DNA of 18,575 nt, from the NCBI GenBank assembly GCA_913056415.1, contig CAJXNA010000010.1:1-18575 (forward strand), given 5' to 3'. Below the pieces are notes generated by a model. The model was not told the DNA's origin and made no database searches. It worked only from the letters and a program-made list of their open reading frames with translations. This DNA is from an uncultured Chloroflexota bacterium. Its GTDB lineage: Bacteria > Chloroflexota > Dehalococcoidia > SM23-28-2 > RBG-16-64-32. Shown here one piece after another: positions 6,425 through 13,056 of this stretch. The stretch's first letter is position 1. Every line of letters begins with the position of its first letter. A program made the translations under genes and the position numbers.

Positions 6425-6812
6425 TAGCGATGACCGTCCGGATGTGGGTCAACTATGGCGGACCTGGCTCACGGAGACAGAGCGCCAGTGGAACACGTTC
6501 TTCAACGACGTGATGGGCACGGACTCCTTTGGTCGTTTCCTGGGTGGGTACATGGACATATATTCCACCTTTCAGCGGCTGGTGGCCCAGAATATGGAGC
6601 GTTCTCTTTCCACCCTCAACGTGCCGAGTCGCAGCGACATCGTCGAACTGAGCGAGCGTCTCAGCGGTGTCGAGGAGAGGCTGGGCGCTATCGAGTCCAG
6701 CATCGACGCCCTCGCCGAGGCGGTCGGGCATCCCTCTGAGCCCGCGGCTGTGACGCAGCTTCGTCCTCGTCGGACCAGGCGACCTCGCGCCCAGGCTGCG
6801 GAGGCCCAATAG
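6417..6812 (+). CDS. Small PhaR/PhaE-like PHA synthase subunit
   Basis: This 131-aa protein sits directly before PhaC. The N-terminal part (LWRTWLTETERQWNTFF, 13-29) resembles the Trp-rich start of PhaE/PhaR. The central LNVPSRSDIVELSERL (67-82) matches the conserved 'LNLPTRxDV' region of those subunits, followed by a coiled coil to about residue 103. PhaR/PhaE binds PhaC and is needed for activity in class IV/III synthases. Known PhaR is about 200 aa and PhaE about 350 aa, so this is a minimal form that keeps the signature. It ends in a basic tail (LRPRRTRRPRAQ, 115-126). I start at ATG 6417 because AAAAAGGGAGG (6401-6411) precedes it and it overlaps the regulator's stop; the upstream in-frame ATG at 6345 lacks a site. 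Confidence 0.7.
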   Translation: MPDSDDRPDVGQLWRTWLTETERQWNTFFNDVMGTDSFGRFLGGYMDIYSTFQRLVAQNMERSLSTLNVPSRSDIVELSERLSGVEERLGAIESSIDALAEAVGHPSEPAAVTQLRPRRTRRPRAQAAEAQ

Positions 6813-6847
6813 GCCAGCCCGGCTAACCTTCCGTTGGAGTCATATCT

Positions 6848-7936
6848 ATGACCACTGTGCGTACCCCGGAGACGCCTCCGATACCAGAGATCTTCCGGAC
6901 TGAAGTAGTCAAGCGCAACCTGGACCGTTTCAGGCGCAGCGTGGACGTCCTCCTCGACCGGGACCCGCCGGTGGTGGGCGCTACCCCCAAGGATGTCATC
7001 TATGCAAAGGGGACGATGCGCCTCTACCGCTATCGCCCTGTCACCGACGAGGTCTATCGCATACCCATCGTCCTCGTCATGTCGCTCATCAGCAAGCCGT
7101 ACATCCTGGACCTTTCGCCCGGCCAGAGTCTGGTGGAGTACCTTCTGCGGGAGGGGTTCGACGTGTTCATGGTTGACTGGGGGGTTCCCCGGCCAGAGGA
7201 CAGCCGTCTGGGCCTGGAGTACTACGCCCTGGAGGCGCTCCCCCGCAGCATTGAAGAGGTGCAGAGGGTCACGGGGGAGAAGGAAGTCAGCATCCTGGGT
7301 TACTGCCTGGGGGGGCTGTTTGCCCTCATGTACAACGGCATCGTCCAGGACGCCCCCGTGGCGAACATTGTCTGTGCTGCGACCCCTGTCGACTTCGATG
7401 GCATGGGCCTGTTTAAACGCTGGAGCGACCGCCGCTGGTTCGACGTCGACCGGCTGGTGGACTCGCTGGGGAACATCCCGCCCGACCTGATCTTGCGCTC
7501 CTTCGAGCTGCTGCGCCCGGCACAGCGGTGGGCCACCTACGCCCGCCTGACAGATAACCTCTGGAACGATCTCTGGGTCAAGAACTACCGCCTGTTCAAC
7601 CGCTGGGTGAATGATCAGATCCCCTTCCCGGGTGAGGCCTACCGGCAGATGATCAAGGAGCTGATGTGGGAGAATAAGCTGATGAAGGGGGAGCTTGACC
7701 TCAGCGGGCGGAGGGTGGACCTGGCCGCTATCGCCTGTCCTGTGCTCCACGTGATGGCAGAGCACGACGACATCGCTCCCATCGATGCTACACGTCCTCT
7801 CACGTCCCTGGTGGGCTCCGAGGATAAGGAGGACGTGATCCTGAAAGGCGGCCACGTGAGCCTCGTCGCCGGCCGCAACGCCTGGTTCCGTCTCTGGCCC
7901 AAGATCTCCGAGTGGTTGGGCGCGCGCTCCGTTTGA
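6848..7936 (+). CDS. phaC: PHA synthase catalytic subunit PhaC (class III/IV type)
   Basis: This 362-aa alpha/beta-hydrolase-fold enzyme polymerises (R)-3-hydroxyacyl-CoA into polyhydroxyalkanoate at granule surfaces. The lipase-like box carries cysteine as nucleophile (GYCLGG 151-156, Cys153), the hallmark of PHA synthases. The acid is Asp307 in AEHDDIAP (304-311) and the base is His336 in GGHVS. Other family marks are 'VDWGVPRPED' (109-118), which resembles the DWG-x-P segment of PhaC, and NLWNDLWVKNYRLFNRW (237-253). The length of about 360 aa fits class III/IV synthases, which need a partner (PhaE or PhaR), and not class I/II (about 560-600 aa); the small subunit gene is immediately upstream. 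GGAG lies before the ATG. The SDR gene follows after 10 nt. Confidence 0.93.
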   Translation: MTTVRTPETPPIPEIFRTEVVKRNLDRFRRSVDVLLDRDPPVVGATPKDVIYAKGTMRLYRYRPVTDEVYRIPIVLVMSLISKPYILDLSPGQSLVEYLLREGFDVFMVDWGVPRPEDSRLGLEYYALEALPRSIEEVQRVTGEKEVSILGYCLGGLFALMYNGIVQDAPVANIVCAATPVDFDGMGLFKRWSDRRWFDVDRLVDSLGNIPPDLILRSFELLRPAQRWATYARLTDNLWNDLWVKNYRLFNRWVNDQIPFPGEAYRQMIKELMWENKLMKGELDLSGRRVDLAAIACPVLHVMAEHDDIAPIDATRPLTSLVGSEDKEDVILKGGHVSLVAGRNAWFRLWPKISEWLGARSV

Positions 7937-7946
7937 GGACGATCGC

Positions 7947-8834
7947 TTGCACGTAGACGGACGCACCGTAATAGTCACGGGCGCTTCGTCAGGGATCGGA
8001 CGCGCGACAGCGCATGAGTTCGCCCGCCGGCGCGCCCACGTTGTCCTCGCCTCACGCAGCCGCGACAAGCTGGATGCCCTGGCCGGCGAGCTTGCCGACT
8101 ACCCAGGGCGTCGTCTTGTTGTTCCGACCGATGTGACCGACCGCCTGGCTGTGGAGGCGCTGGTGCGCCGCACCGTTGAGGAGTTCGATGGTGTGGACGT
8201 GCTGGTGAACAACGCCGGCGTCGGGCTGTTCGCGCCGATCGCGACCGGCAGCCTGGACAACATGCACCATCTGTTCAACGTCAACTTCTGGGGCGCCGTT
8301 CACTGCATTCAGGCCATCGTCCCTTACATGCGGCGTCAGCGTCGCGGCCATATCGTCAACGTCTCTTCTGTCGCGGGTAAGGTGGCGACACCCTATCTGG
8401 GTGCCTACAGCGCCACCAAGTTCGCCCTTACCGCCGTCTCCAACGCCCTCCGCTCCGAGCTGGCGGGCACTGGCATCGGCGTGAGCACCATCTACCCGGG
8501 ACTTACCGATACGTCGTTCCAGGAGAACATGCTGCGTGAGGTGGACGTGCCTGACCTGCCCGCGTACTTGCGGACGGCGGGCCCAGCGGCCGTCGGGCGG
8601 CGCATCGTTCAGGCCGTGCGCTGGGACCTTCGCGATACCTACGTTACGCTGGCGGACTTCGCCGCCGTCAACGCCTACCCGCTGGCGCCGGGGCTGGCCG
8701 ATTGGGCGCTGCGCCTCTTCTGGCTGGGTTCGGGCGCTCGCCTTGGTGTCGAAGGTACGCCTTTCGAGGCCATCGGGGAGCTTGCGGAGCCCTTCGCCGC
8801 CGATGCGCCGGAGCCGCCCTCGGAGTCACCGTAG
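7947..8834 (+). CDS. Short-chain dehydrogenase/reductase, possible 3-ketoacyl-CoA reductase for PHA
   Basis: This is a 295-aa classical SDR. It has the Rossmann motif TGASSGIG (11-18), NNAG (88-91), the catalytic serine in NVSSVAG (138-144, probably Ser141) and YSATK (154-158). The basic residues after strand 2 (ASRSRDK, 35-41) suggest NADPH preference. The start is TTG 7947, with GAGG (7935-7938) just upstream and only 10 nt after the phaC stop, so it is in the same transcript. By position it could reduce 3-ketoacyl-CoA to the hydroxyacyl-CoA used by PhaC, as PhaB does. However, it is longer than PhaB/FabG (about 247 aa), with a C-terminal extension of about 50 residues of unknown role. SDR family is sure; substrate is inferred from context only. 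Confidence 0.85.
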   Translation: MHVDGRTVIVTGASSGIGRATAHEFARRRAHVVLASRSRDKLDALAGELADYPGRRLVVPTDVTDRLAVEALVRRTVEEFDGVDVLVNNAGVGLFAPIATGSLDNMHHLFNVNFWGAVHCIQAIVPYMRRQRRGHIVNVSSVAGKVATPYLGAYSATKFALTAVSNALRSELAGTGIGVSTIYPGLTDTSFQENMLREVDVPDLPAYLRTAGPAAVGRRIVQAVRWDLRDTYVTLADFAAVNAYPLAPGLADWALRLFWLGSGARLGVEGTPFEAIGELAEPFAADAPEPPSESP

Positions 8835-8850
8835 GCGACATAAAGGCGAG

Positions 8851-8881
8851 CCGCCCTCAGAGCGCAGCAGCCTGAGGGCGG
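8851..8881. terminator. Bidirectional hairpin between convergent genes
   Basis: CCGCCCTCAG (8851-8860) and CTGAGGGCGG (8872-8881) form a perfect 10-bp stem with an 11-nt loop. It lies between the stops of the SDR gene and the Tad-like gene. No T-run follows on either strand, so termination by this structure is likely but not textbook. Confidence 0.6.
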
Positions 8882-8920
8882 ACGAATGCGTCGTTGTCGC
8901 CGGTTGTGTATCGCGCCAGG

Positions 8921-10234
8921 CTACTCGACCAGGCTCATGACGGGAACAGGCACCGAGAAGCCGCTGAAATAGTCGACGGTTATGCTGGAGTTGCCGTCCA
9001 TAAGGAACGTGTCGGAGATGAACTGGTGGAAAGTGCTGCCGGTGTTGCCGACCAGGTGTATCTGAGCGCCAGCGGCGTATACGGCGCCCCATCCGCCCGC
9101 GATAGCGTCACCGCTCATTTTCACGGTGGTGGTCAGAGTGCGGTTCTGGAAGATGACGACCCCCTCATACGGGCCGCTGGTAGGTGCTGTGAGCTGTGTG
9201 TCGCTGGTGCCGGTCAAGGTGACCTCACCCTCATCGATGTAGAAGGTGACGCCGTCGCCGGTGACGACGCCGTTACCGGCGATTTCCAGGCCCTCGCCCT
9301 GGAGGAAGTATAGCCCCGAGCCGAAGGTGACGTTACCGCCGCCACGGATGGCGATGCCGCCGGTGATGAGGTAATCGCCCTCCAGGAACTCGAGCTTCCA
9401 GTTGCTGCCTGCCGGTTTAAAGGTGGGACAGTCGTAGACGCCGGGCTCGAGCGTGACCGGACCGGCCTGGCCCTGGAAGGTCGGGCAGGTCTGTACGGGC
9501 GCGCTGGTCGGCGTGGGTACGGGCACTCCTATCAGGGGGTCGTCGAAGTGGCCGGCCCGGCTGGGTGGCAGGGATACATCGAATGACTTGCCTGTCATGT
9601 TCCATCCGCCCACGACATGATTGGCGGCCGTGGCCACGGTTACCGCGCCGTCTGTAGAGAATGCGTTGGCGGTACACTCGGAGTTGGTCAGAGTGCCGGC
9701 GTCGGCGATGATTAAGTTCACCTGGCCATTGAACTGCATCGACTGACAGGCCGTCTCGCTGAGGGTAATGATGGAGTAGGGCTTGGGCGTCTTGTCTATG
9801 CCGGCGACAGCCCGAGCAGATATGTCGAATGAGGTCTTGCCCACCGCGGGCGCCAGGACGGCATCGATCGGCTGCTTGATGATCACCTCGACGAAGTCCC
9901 AATCTCCGATGTGGGGGCCGGATTTGGGCGGGATGTTGATGTCAACCGTGACATCGGCCGCGGCGTTATCGTAGCCGTTCTGCAGCGCGAGGTCGCGGGC
10001 TGCGTTGGCTGCCAGAACTGAGGATTGTCCCTCGAGCATGACATCGGCGCCGGCCAGGGCGGCGGCATCGGCGGCGTTCTGCATGTCGCGCCGGGCGACG
10101 TAGGCGAGACCCACATCGATGGTCATGGCCGCCATGCCGAGGAGAACGGCCAGCCCAAGGGCGAACATAATCAGGGTTTGTCCGCTCTCGTCGCGGCGCT
10201 TGACGCGCTTTGGTCCGCCCTTGAGGCCTATCAC
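8921..10234 (-). CDS. TadE/TadG-like surface or pilus-associated protein
   Basis: This 437-aa protein begins with a basic stretch, then ESGQTLIMFALGLAVLLGM (16-34) leading into a single membrane segment (about 20-42) and AYVARRDMQNAADAAALAGA (44-63). That is the N-terminal signature of Tad/TadE-TadG-like proteins. The remainder (about 70-437) is Gly-, Thr- and Val-rich and looks like repeated beta-strands, with four cysteines in pairs (around ETACQS, SECTA, QTCPT, YDCPT). It should lie outside the membrane, anchored by the N-terminal helix. TadG proteins belong to Flp-type pilus loci, but no other tad gene is in this window, so it is an orphan here. The start is GTG 10234, with GGAGG (10240-10244) just upstream. 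Function beyond surface location is not readable. Confidence 0.75.
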   Translation of the reverse strand: MIGLKGGPKRVKRRDESGQTLIMFALGLAVLLGMAAMTIDVGLAYVARRDMQNAADAAALAGADVMLEGQSSVLAANAARDLALQNGYDNAAADVTVDINIPPKSGPHIGDWDFVEVIIKQPIDAVLAPAVGKTSFDISARAVAGIDKTPKPYSIITLSETACQSMQFNGQVNLIIADAGTLTNSECTANAFSTDGAVTVATAANHVVGGWNMTGKSFDVSLPPSRAGHFDDPLIGVPVPTPTSAPVQTCPTFQGQAGPVTLEPGVYDCPTFKPAGSNWKLEFLEGDYLITGGIAIRGGGNVTFGSGLYFLQGEGLEIAGNGVVTGDGVTFYIDEGEVTLTGTSDTQLTAPTSGPYEGVVIFQNRTLTTTVKMSGDAIAGGWGAVYAAGAQIHLVGNTGSTFHQFISDTFLMDGNSSITVDYFSGFSVPVPVMSLVE

Positions 10235-10324
10235 GCCTGCCTCCTGCCACTAAGCCAAATGGTTGGTCGTTGAGACTTTCCATAATGTAGACGCCCCTAG
10301 GAAAGGGGTTGTTGCGGTTGGATA

Positions 10325-10361
10325 GTGAACATAAAGTGAACAGGGTGAATATTGAGTGGAC
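10325..10361. repeat. Four phased GTGAAC-like direct repeats upstream of the Tad-like gene
   Basis: GTGAAC (10325), GTGAAC (10336), GTGAAT (10345) and GTGGAC (10356) are spaced 11, 9 and 11 bp, about one helical turn each. They lie roughly 90-125 bp before the Tad-like start and in the 3' flank of the oxidoreductase. A cooperative activator or repressor site is a plausible reading. Confidence 0.4.
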
Positions 10362-10426
10362 GGGTGCGCTATCGGAGAGAGAGAAGTAGAGGCGCTTCGT
10401 GTTGGTGTAGAGGGGGTTCTCTGCCG

Positions 10427-11521
10427 CTACGCTTCGGCCGCTGGTCCGGCCGTTGCATGCTCTCCTAGGTGTCGCACCTGGGGCATGACGTAGTCTCGCA
10501 TAAGCTCCATGCTGCGCAGGACTTTATTGTGGGCCAGGCCACCGATGCGTGTCCAGGACAGGTAGTGGGTGATGCCGCACAGTTCGTGGATCTCGGCGAT
10601 GCGCTCCGCTACCTGGTCTGGGCTGCCGCAGACGACAGAGCCCGCTGCCACTATTTGTTCCCACTCCGCGGACGCCAGCATATCCCGGGCGGCTGCGTAG
10701 AACTCGTAGGTCTTAACGGCGGGCGTGCCCTTGGGCGGGGCGATGTACTTGGCGAAGGTGCGCATGTACCACATCACGGCGTCTCGGAAGTCCGAAAGCG
10801 CTTGCTGGGTGGTGTCCGCCACGTAGGTCATAATGAGGCCAGCGATCTCGTAGCCCATGGGGTCGCGACCGTGGTTGCGCAGGGCGGTCCGGTATTGCTC
10901 GATGAGGGCAGCGCCGCCGTTCACGTCGAAGCCGAACACCGGTGCGCACATCAGGTTGAAGCCATAGCGGCCGCACAGCTCGAACGTCTCCGGGGAGAGG
11001 GAGGCCATCCAGATGGGCGGGTGGGGTTTCTGGAGGGGCTTGGGCCGGACGGAGAGGTCATCGATCTGGTAGAACTGGCCCTCGTAGCTGAAACGCTCCT
11101 CGGTCCACGCCTTCTGGACGATCTCGACGGCCTCGTAAAACATGTCGCGGGAGCGGCTCTGATCGATCCCGTAACCGGCGAACTCGTGGGGCTGATAGCC
11201 GCGGCCGACGCCCAGGTCCACTCGTCCGCCGGACAGGAGGTCTAGTATGGCGAAGTCCTCCGCCACCCGCAGAGGGTGGTTCAGTGGCAGGACTACGACG
11301 CCGGTACCCAGGCGCACCTTCTGGGTACGCATGGCCAGGGCGGCGAGGGTGACCGCTGGGGAGGCGCAGTAGCCGTACTCGCTGAAGTGGTGTTCGGCTG
11401 GCCAGATGGAGTCGAAGCCGAACTCCTCGGCGCGCACCATGATGTCGAATTGCTCGTCGACGATCTCTTTCTCCGTGCGCTGCATCGGGTTCTCGAACAG
11501 GTGCAGCTGACCGAACTTCAT
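10427..11521 (-). CDS. LLM-class (luciferase-like) flavin-dependent oxidoreductase
   Basis: This 364-aa protein has the bacterial luciferase-like TIM-barrel pattern: MKFGQLHLFEN at the start, then AEEFGFDSIWPAEHHF (31-46), a TQKVRLGTGVVVLPLNHPLR segment (66-85) and SGGRVDLGVGRGYQP (97-111). These are the flavin-binding strands of LLM monooxygenases/oxidoreductases. The family uses FMN or F420 with diverse substrates, and neither cofactor nor substrate can be chosen from sequence. GGAGGT lies just before the ATG, and a good promoter is seen upstream at 11570-11599. It is divergent from the enoyl-CoA hydratase gene; shared control is possible. Family is sure. Confidence 0.88.
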   Translation of the reverse strand: MKFGQLHLFENPMQRTEKEIVDEQFDIMVRAEEFGFDSIWPAEHHFSEYGYCASPAVTLAALAMRTQKVRLGTGVVVLPLNHPLRVAEDFAILDLLSGGRVDLGVGRGYQPHEFAGYGIDQSRSRDMFYEAVEIVQKAWTEERFSYEGQFYQIDDLSVRPKPLQKPHPPIWMASLSPETFELCGRYGFNLMCAPVFGFDVNGGAALIEQYRTALRNHGRDPMGYEIAGLIMTYVADTTQQALSDFRDAVMWYMRTFAKYIAPPKGTPAVKTYEFYAAARDMLASAEWEQIVAAGSVVCGSPDQVAERIAEIHELCGITHYLSWTRIGGLAHNKVLRSMELMRDYVMPQVRHLGEHATAGPAAEA

Positions 11522-11562
11522 GCCTGACCTCCGTTTCCCCGCTTCCCGCCGCAGGGTCTGCG

Positions 11563-11599
11563 GTTTTCCATTGTAGACGGGAAAACGAGCGTCTGTCCA
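11563..11599 (-). promoter_or_regulatory. Promoter of the LLM oxidoreductase with a palindrome around its -10
   Basis: On the minus strand TGGACA (11599-11594, 5 of 6) precedes TACAAT (11575-11570, 5 of 6) by 18 bp. A 7-bp inverted repeat, GTTTTCC (11563-11569) and GGAAAAC (11580-11586), brackets the -10, placed like a repressor operator. Confidence 0.5.
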
Positions 11600-11633
11600 T
11601 GATGTGGAGGCTGGCTTATGTCCGTTGGGCTCG

Positions 11634-11663
11634 TCGACAGGGAGCCTCTAGTGCGGGTAGACT
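11634..11663 (+). promoter_or_regulatory. Possible promoter for the enoyl-CoA hydratase gene
   Basis: TCGACA (11634-11639, 5 of 6) and TAGACT (11658-11663, 4 of 6) are 18 bp apart, about 33 bp before the ATG. The match is moderate. Confidence 0.3.
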
Positions 11664-11696
11664 GGCGCTGGCAAGCGCAGAGAACAGGAGAGAGAG

Positions 11697-12464
11697 ATGA
11701 CGTATGAGACGCTGAAGATTGAGCGCGAAGGGCCGCTGATAACGGTGCGTCTGAATCGCCCCGAGAGGCGCAACGCGATCAATCGCCGGATGCACCTGGA
11801 TCTGCAGGAGGTGTGCCGCGAGCTATCGGAGGACTTCGAGACGCGCGTCGTCATTTTGGCCGGGGAGGGCGCCGCCTTCTCCTCCGGTGCTGACACCAGC
11901 GAGTGGGGCCAGCCCGGACCGGACAACGAGCTGGCGCTGCGACACCTCTCCGGCATCGGCAGTCGCACCTCGGCGGCGCTGGAGTCGCTTGACCAGGTGA
12001 CGATCGCCGCCGTGCATGGGTTCGCTGTCGGCGGCGCCGTTGTGCTCGCTCTATGCTGCGACCTGAGGGTGGCCGGCGAGTCCACCTGGTTCTCCATCCC
12101 CGAGGTGGAGCTGGGCATACCGCTGAGCTGGAACGCGCTGCCCCGCCTCTCGCGGGAGGTGGGGCCGTCGCGAGCGCTGGAGCTGACGATTACCTGCGAC
12201 CGCTTTTCGTGCGCGCAGGCGTATGAGTACGGAATGCTGAGCCGCGTGACGACTGACGGCGAGGAGATGGCGGAGGCTCGCCGTCTGGCGGAGAGGGTCA
12301 TCGCCATGCCGCCGCTGCCGGTGACCCTGACCAAGGCGACGATGAGAGCGATCAAGCGGGGCAGCGAGATGGGGGACGCTGTCTACAGCGACGCCGATCT
12401 CTTGCTCTACAGCCGGCTCGTTCAGCAGCGGGCAGCCAGGCGTGAGAAGGGCCGCGGCCGCTAG
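11697..12464 (+). CDS. Enoyl-CoA hydratase/isomerase (crotonase) family protein
   Basis: This 255-aa crotonase-fold enzyme acts on acyl-CoA thioesters. The oxyanion-hole segments are AFSSGAD (60-66) and HGFAVGGA (107-114). The active-site loop is SIPEVELGIPLSWNALPRL (133-151), with Glu136 at the position of one catalytic glutamate. The second hydratase glutamate is less clear, and Ser144 and Trp145 sit where many hydratases have a GG pair. Isomerase or another crotonase activity is therefore as likely as hydration. A GGAGAGAG-like purine run precedes the ATG. It stands alone and is divergent from the flavin oxidoreductase. It could feed beta-oxidation intermediates toward storage, but nothing in sequence ties it to the PHA cluster. 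Confidence 0.88.
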   Translation: MTYETLKIEREGPLITVRLNRPERRNAINRRMHLDLQEVCRELSEDFETRVVILAGEGAAFSSGADTSEWGQPGPDNELALRHLSGIGSRTSAALESLDQVTIAAVHGFAVGGAVVLALCCDLRVAGESTWFSIPEVELGIPLSWNALPRLSREVGPSRALELTITCDRFSCAQAYEYGMLSRVTTDGEEMAEARRLAERVIAMPPLPVTLTKATMRAIKRGSEMGDAVYSDADLLLYSRLVQQRAARREKGRGR

Positions 12465-12594
12465 GGTTGCTGGCTAATCTGCAAGGATTCAGGCACTAGA
12501 GGTGTGCATGGCGTAACAAGTCTGAGGCCACAGCGTCCTAGTTTTGAGCGGGTGGAGGGAACCTTCATCCCCTATCAAGGGAGCGAGGCTGTTG

Positions 12595-13044
12595 ATGGAC
12601 GAAACGATCATAGTCCTGGTTAGCGACAAGGATGACAGCAAGCACGGTGAGATCTCCATCCTGGACGATCCGCAGAAAGCGGAACGGCTTGTGGAGACGC
12701 TCCTTGAGGCCGGCTTTGACGAGAGTCGCATCCGCGTGTTCAACGGTAGGTCAAGCGAGTTCCAGATCAGCCACCGCCCAGTCGTCGCGCTGGTAGACGG
12801 AAGCGGCGAAGGGACGCGGCGGCCCGCGGCGGAGGGCAAGAGTCGCGAGGGTAAGGCCGAGGAGCCCGCGGCCCAGAAAGAACGTCGTGAGGGAAAGGCC
12901 GAGGAGCGGGCAGCCGAGGTAGCGGTGGCGCAAAGCCGTATTCAAGAGCCGCCCGATGATGAGATGACGGAAGAAGAGGAGGCCCCTGCAACCACCGAGG
13001 TTGCCGATACGGTCAGGTTCTCTTCCCTCTTCCGCAGCGCCTAA
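12595..13044 (+). CDS. Hypothetical protein with a small N-terminal domain and highly charged repetitive tail
   Basis: This 149-aa protein is of no family I recognise. Residues 1-~70 look like a compact alpha/beta unit: a hydrophobic strand ETIIVLVSD, an amphipathic helix DDPQKAERLVETLLEAGFD, a strand RIRVFNG and a final RPVVALVDG. From about residue 72 the chain is low-complexity and charged, with a near repeat REGKAEEPAA / REGKAEERAA, an acidic run TEEEEAPA, and a short hydrophobic ending (VRFSSLFRSA). I start at ATG 12595, preceded by GAGCGAGG; an in-frame TTG at 12544 would add 17 residues and has weaker support. It is convergent with the DNPH1-like gene, 12 bp apart. The conserved-looking terminal FSSLFRSA after a flexible linker could be a docking peptide, which is speculative. 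Confidence 0.6.
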   Translation: MDETIIVLVSDKDDSKHGEISILDDPQKAERLVETLLEAGFDESRIRVFNGRSSEFQISHRPVVALVDGSGEGTRRPAAEGKSREGKAEEPAAQKERREGKAEERAAEVAVAQSRIQEPPDDEMTEEEEAPATTEVADTVRFSSLFRSA

Positions 13045-13056
13045 TCAGCTGATCGC

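Noticed and set aside
6572..8068. 498-aa minus-strand ORF over phaC
   Set aside because: It lies antisense to PhaC, which has complete motifs; no recognisable protein pattern.
10294..10308. CCCCT/AGGGG hairpin as terminator upstream of the Tad-like gene
   Set aside because: Only 5 bp, no T-run, and not placed after any plus-strand gene.
10025..10361. Phased repeats considered as a CRISPR array
   Set aside because: Units are 6 bp with 3-5 bp gaps; no repeat-spacer structure and no cas genes.
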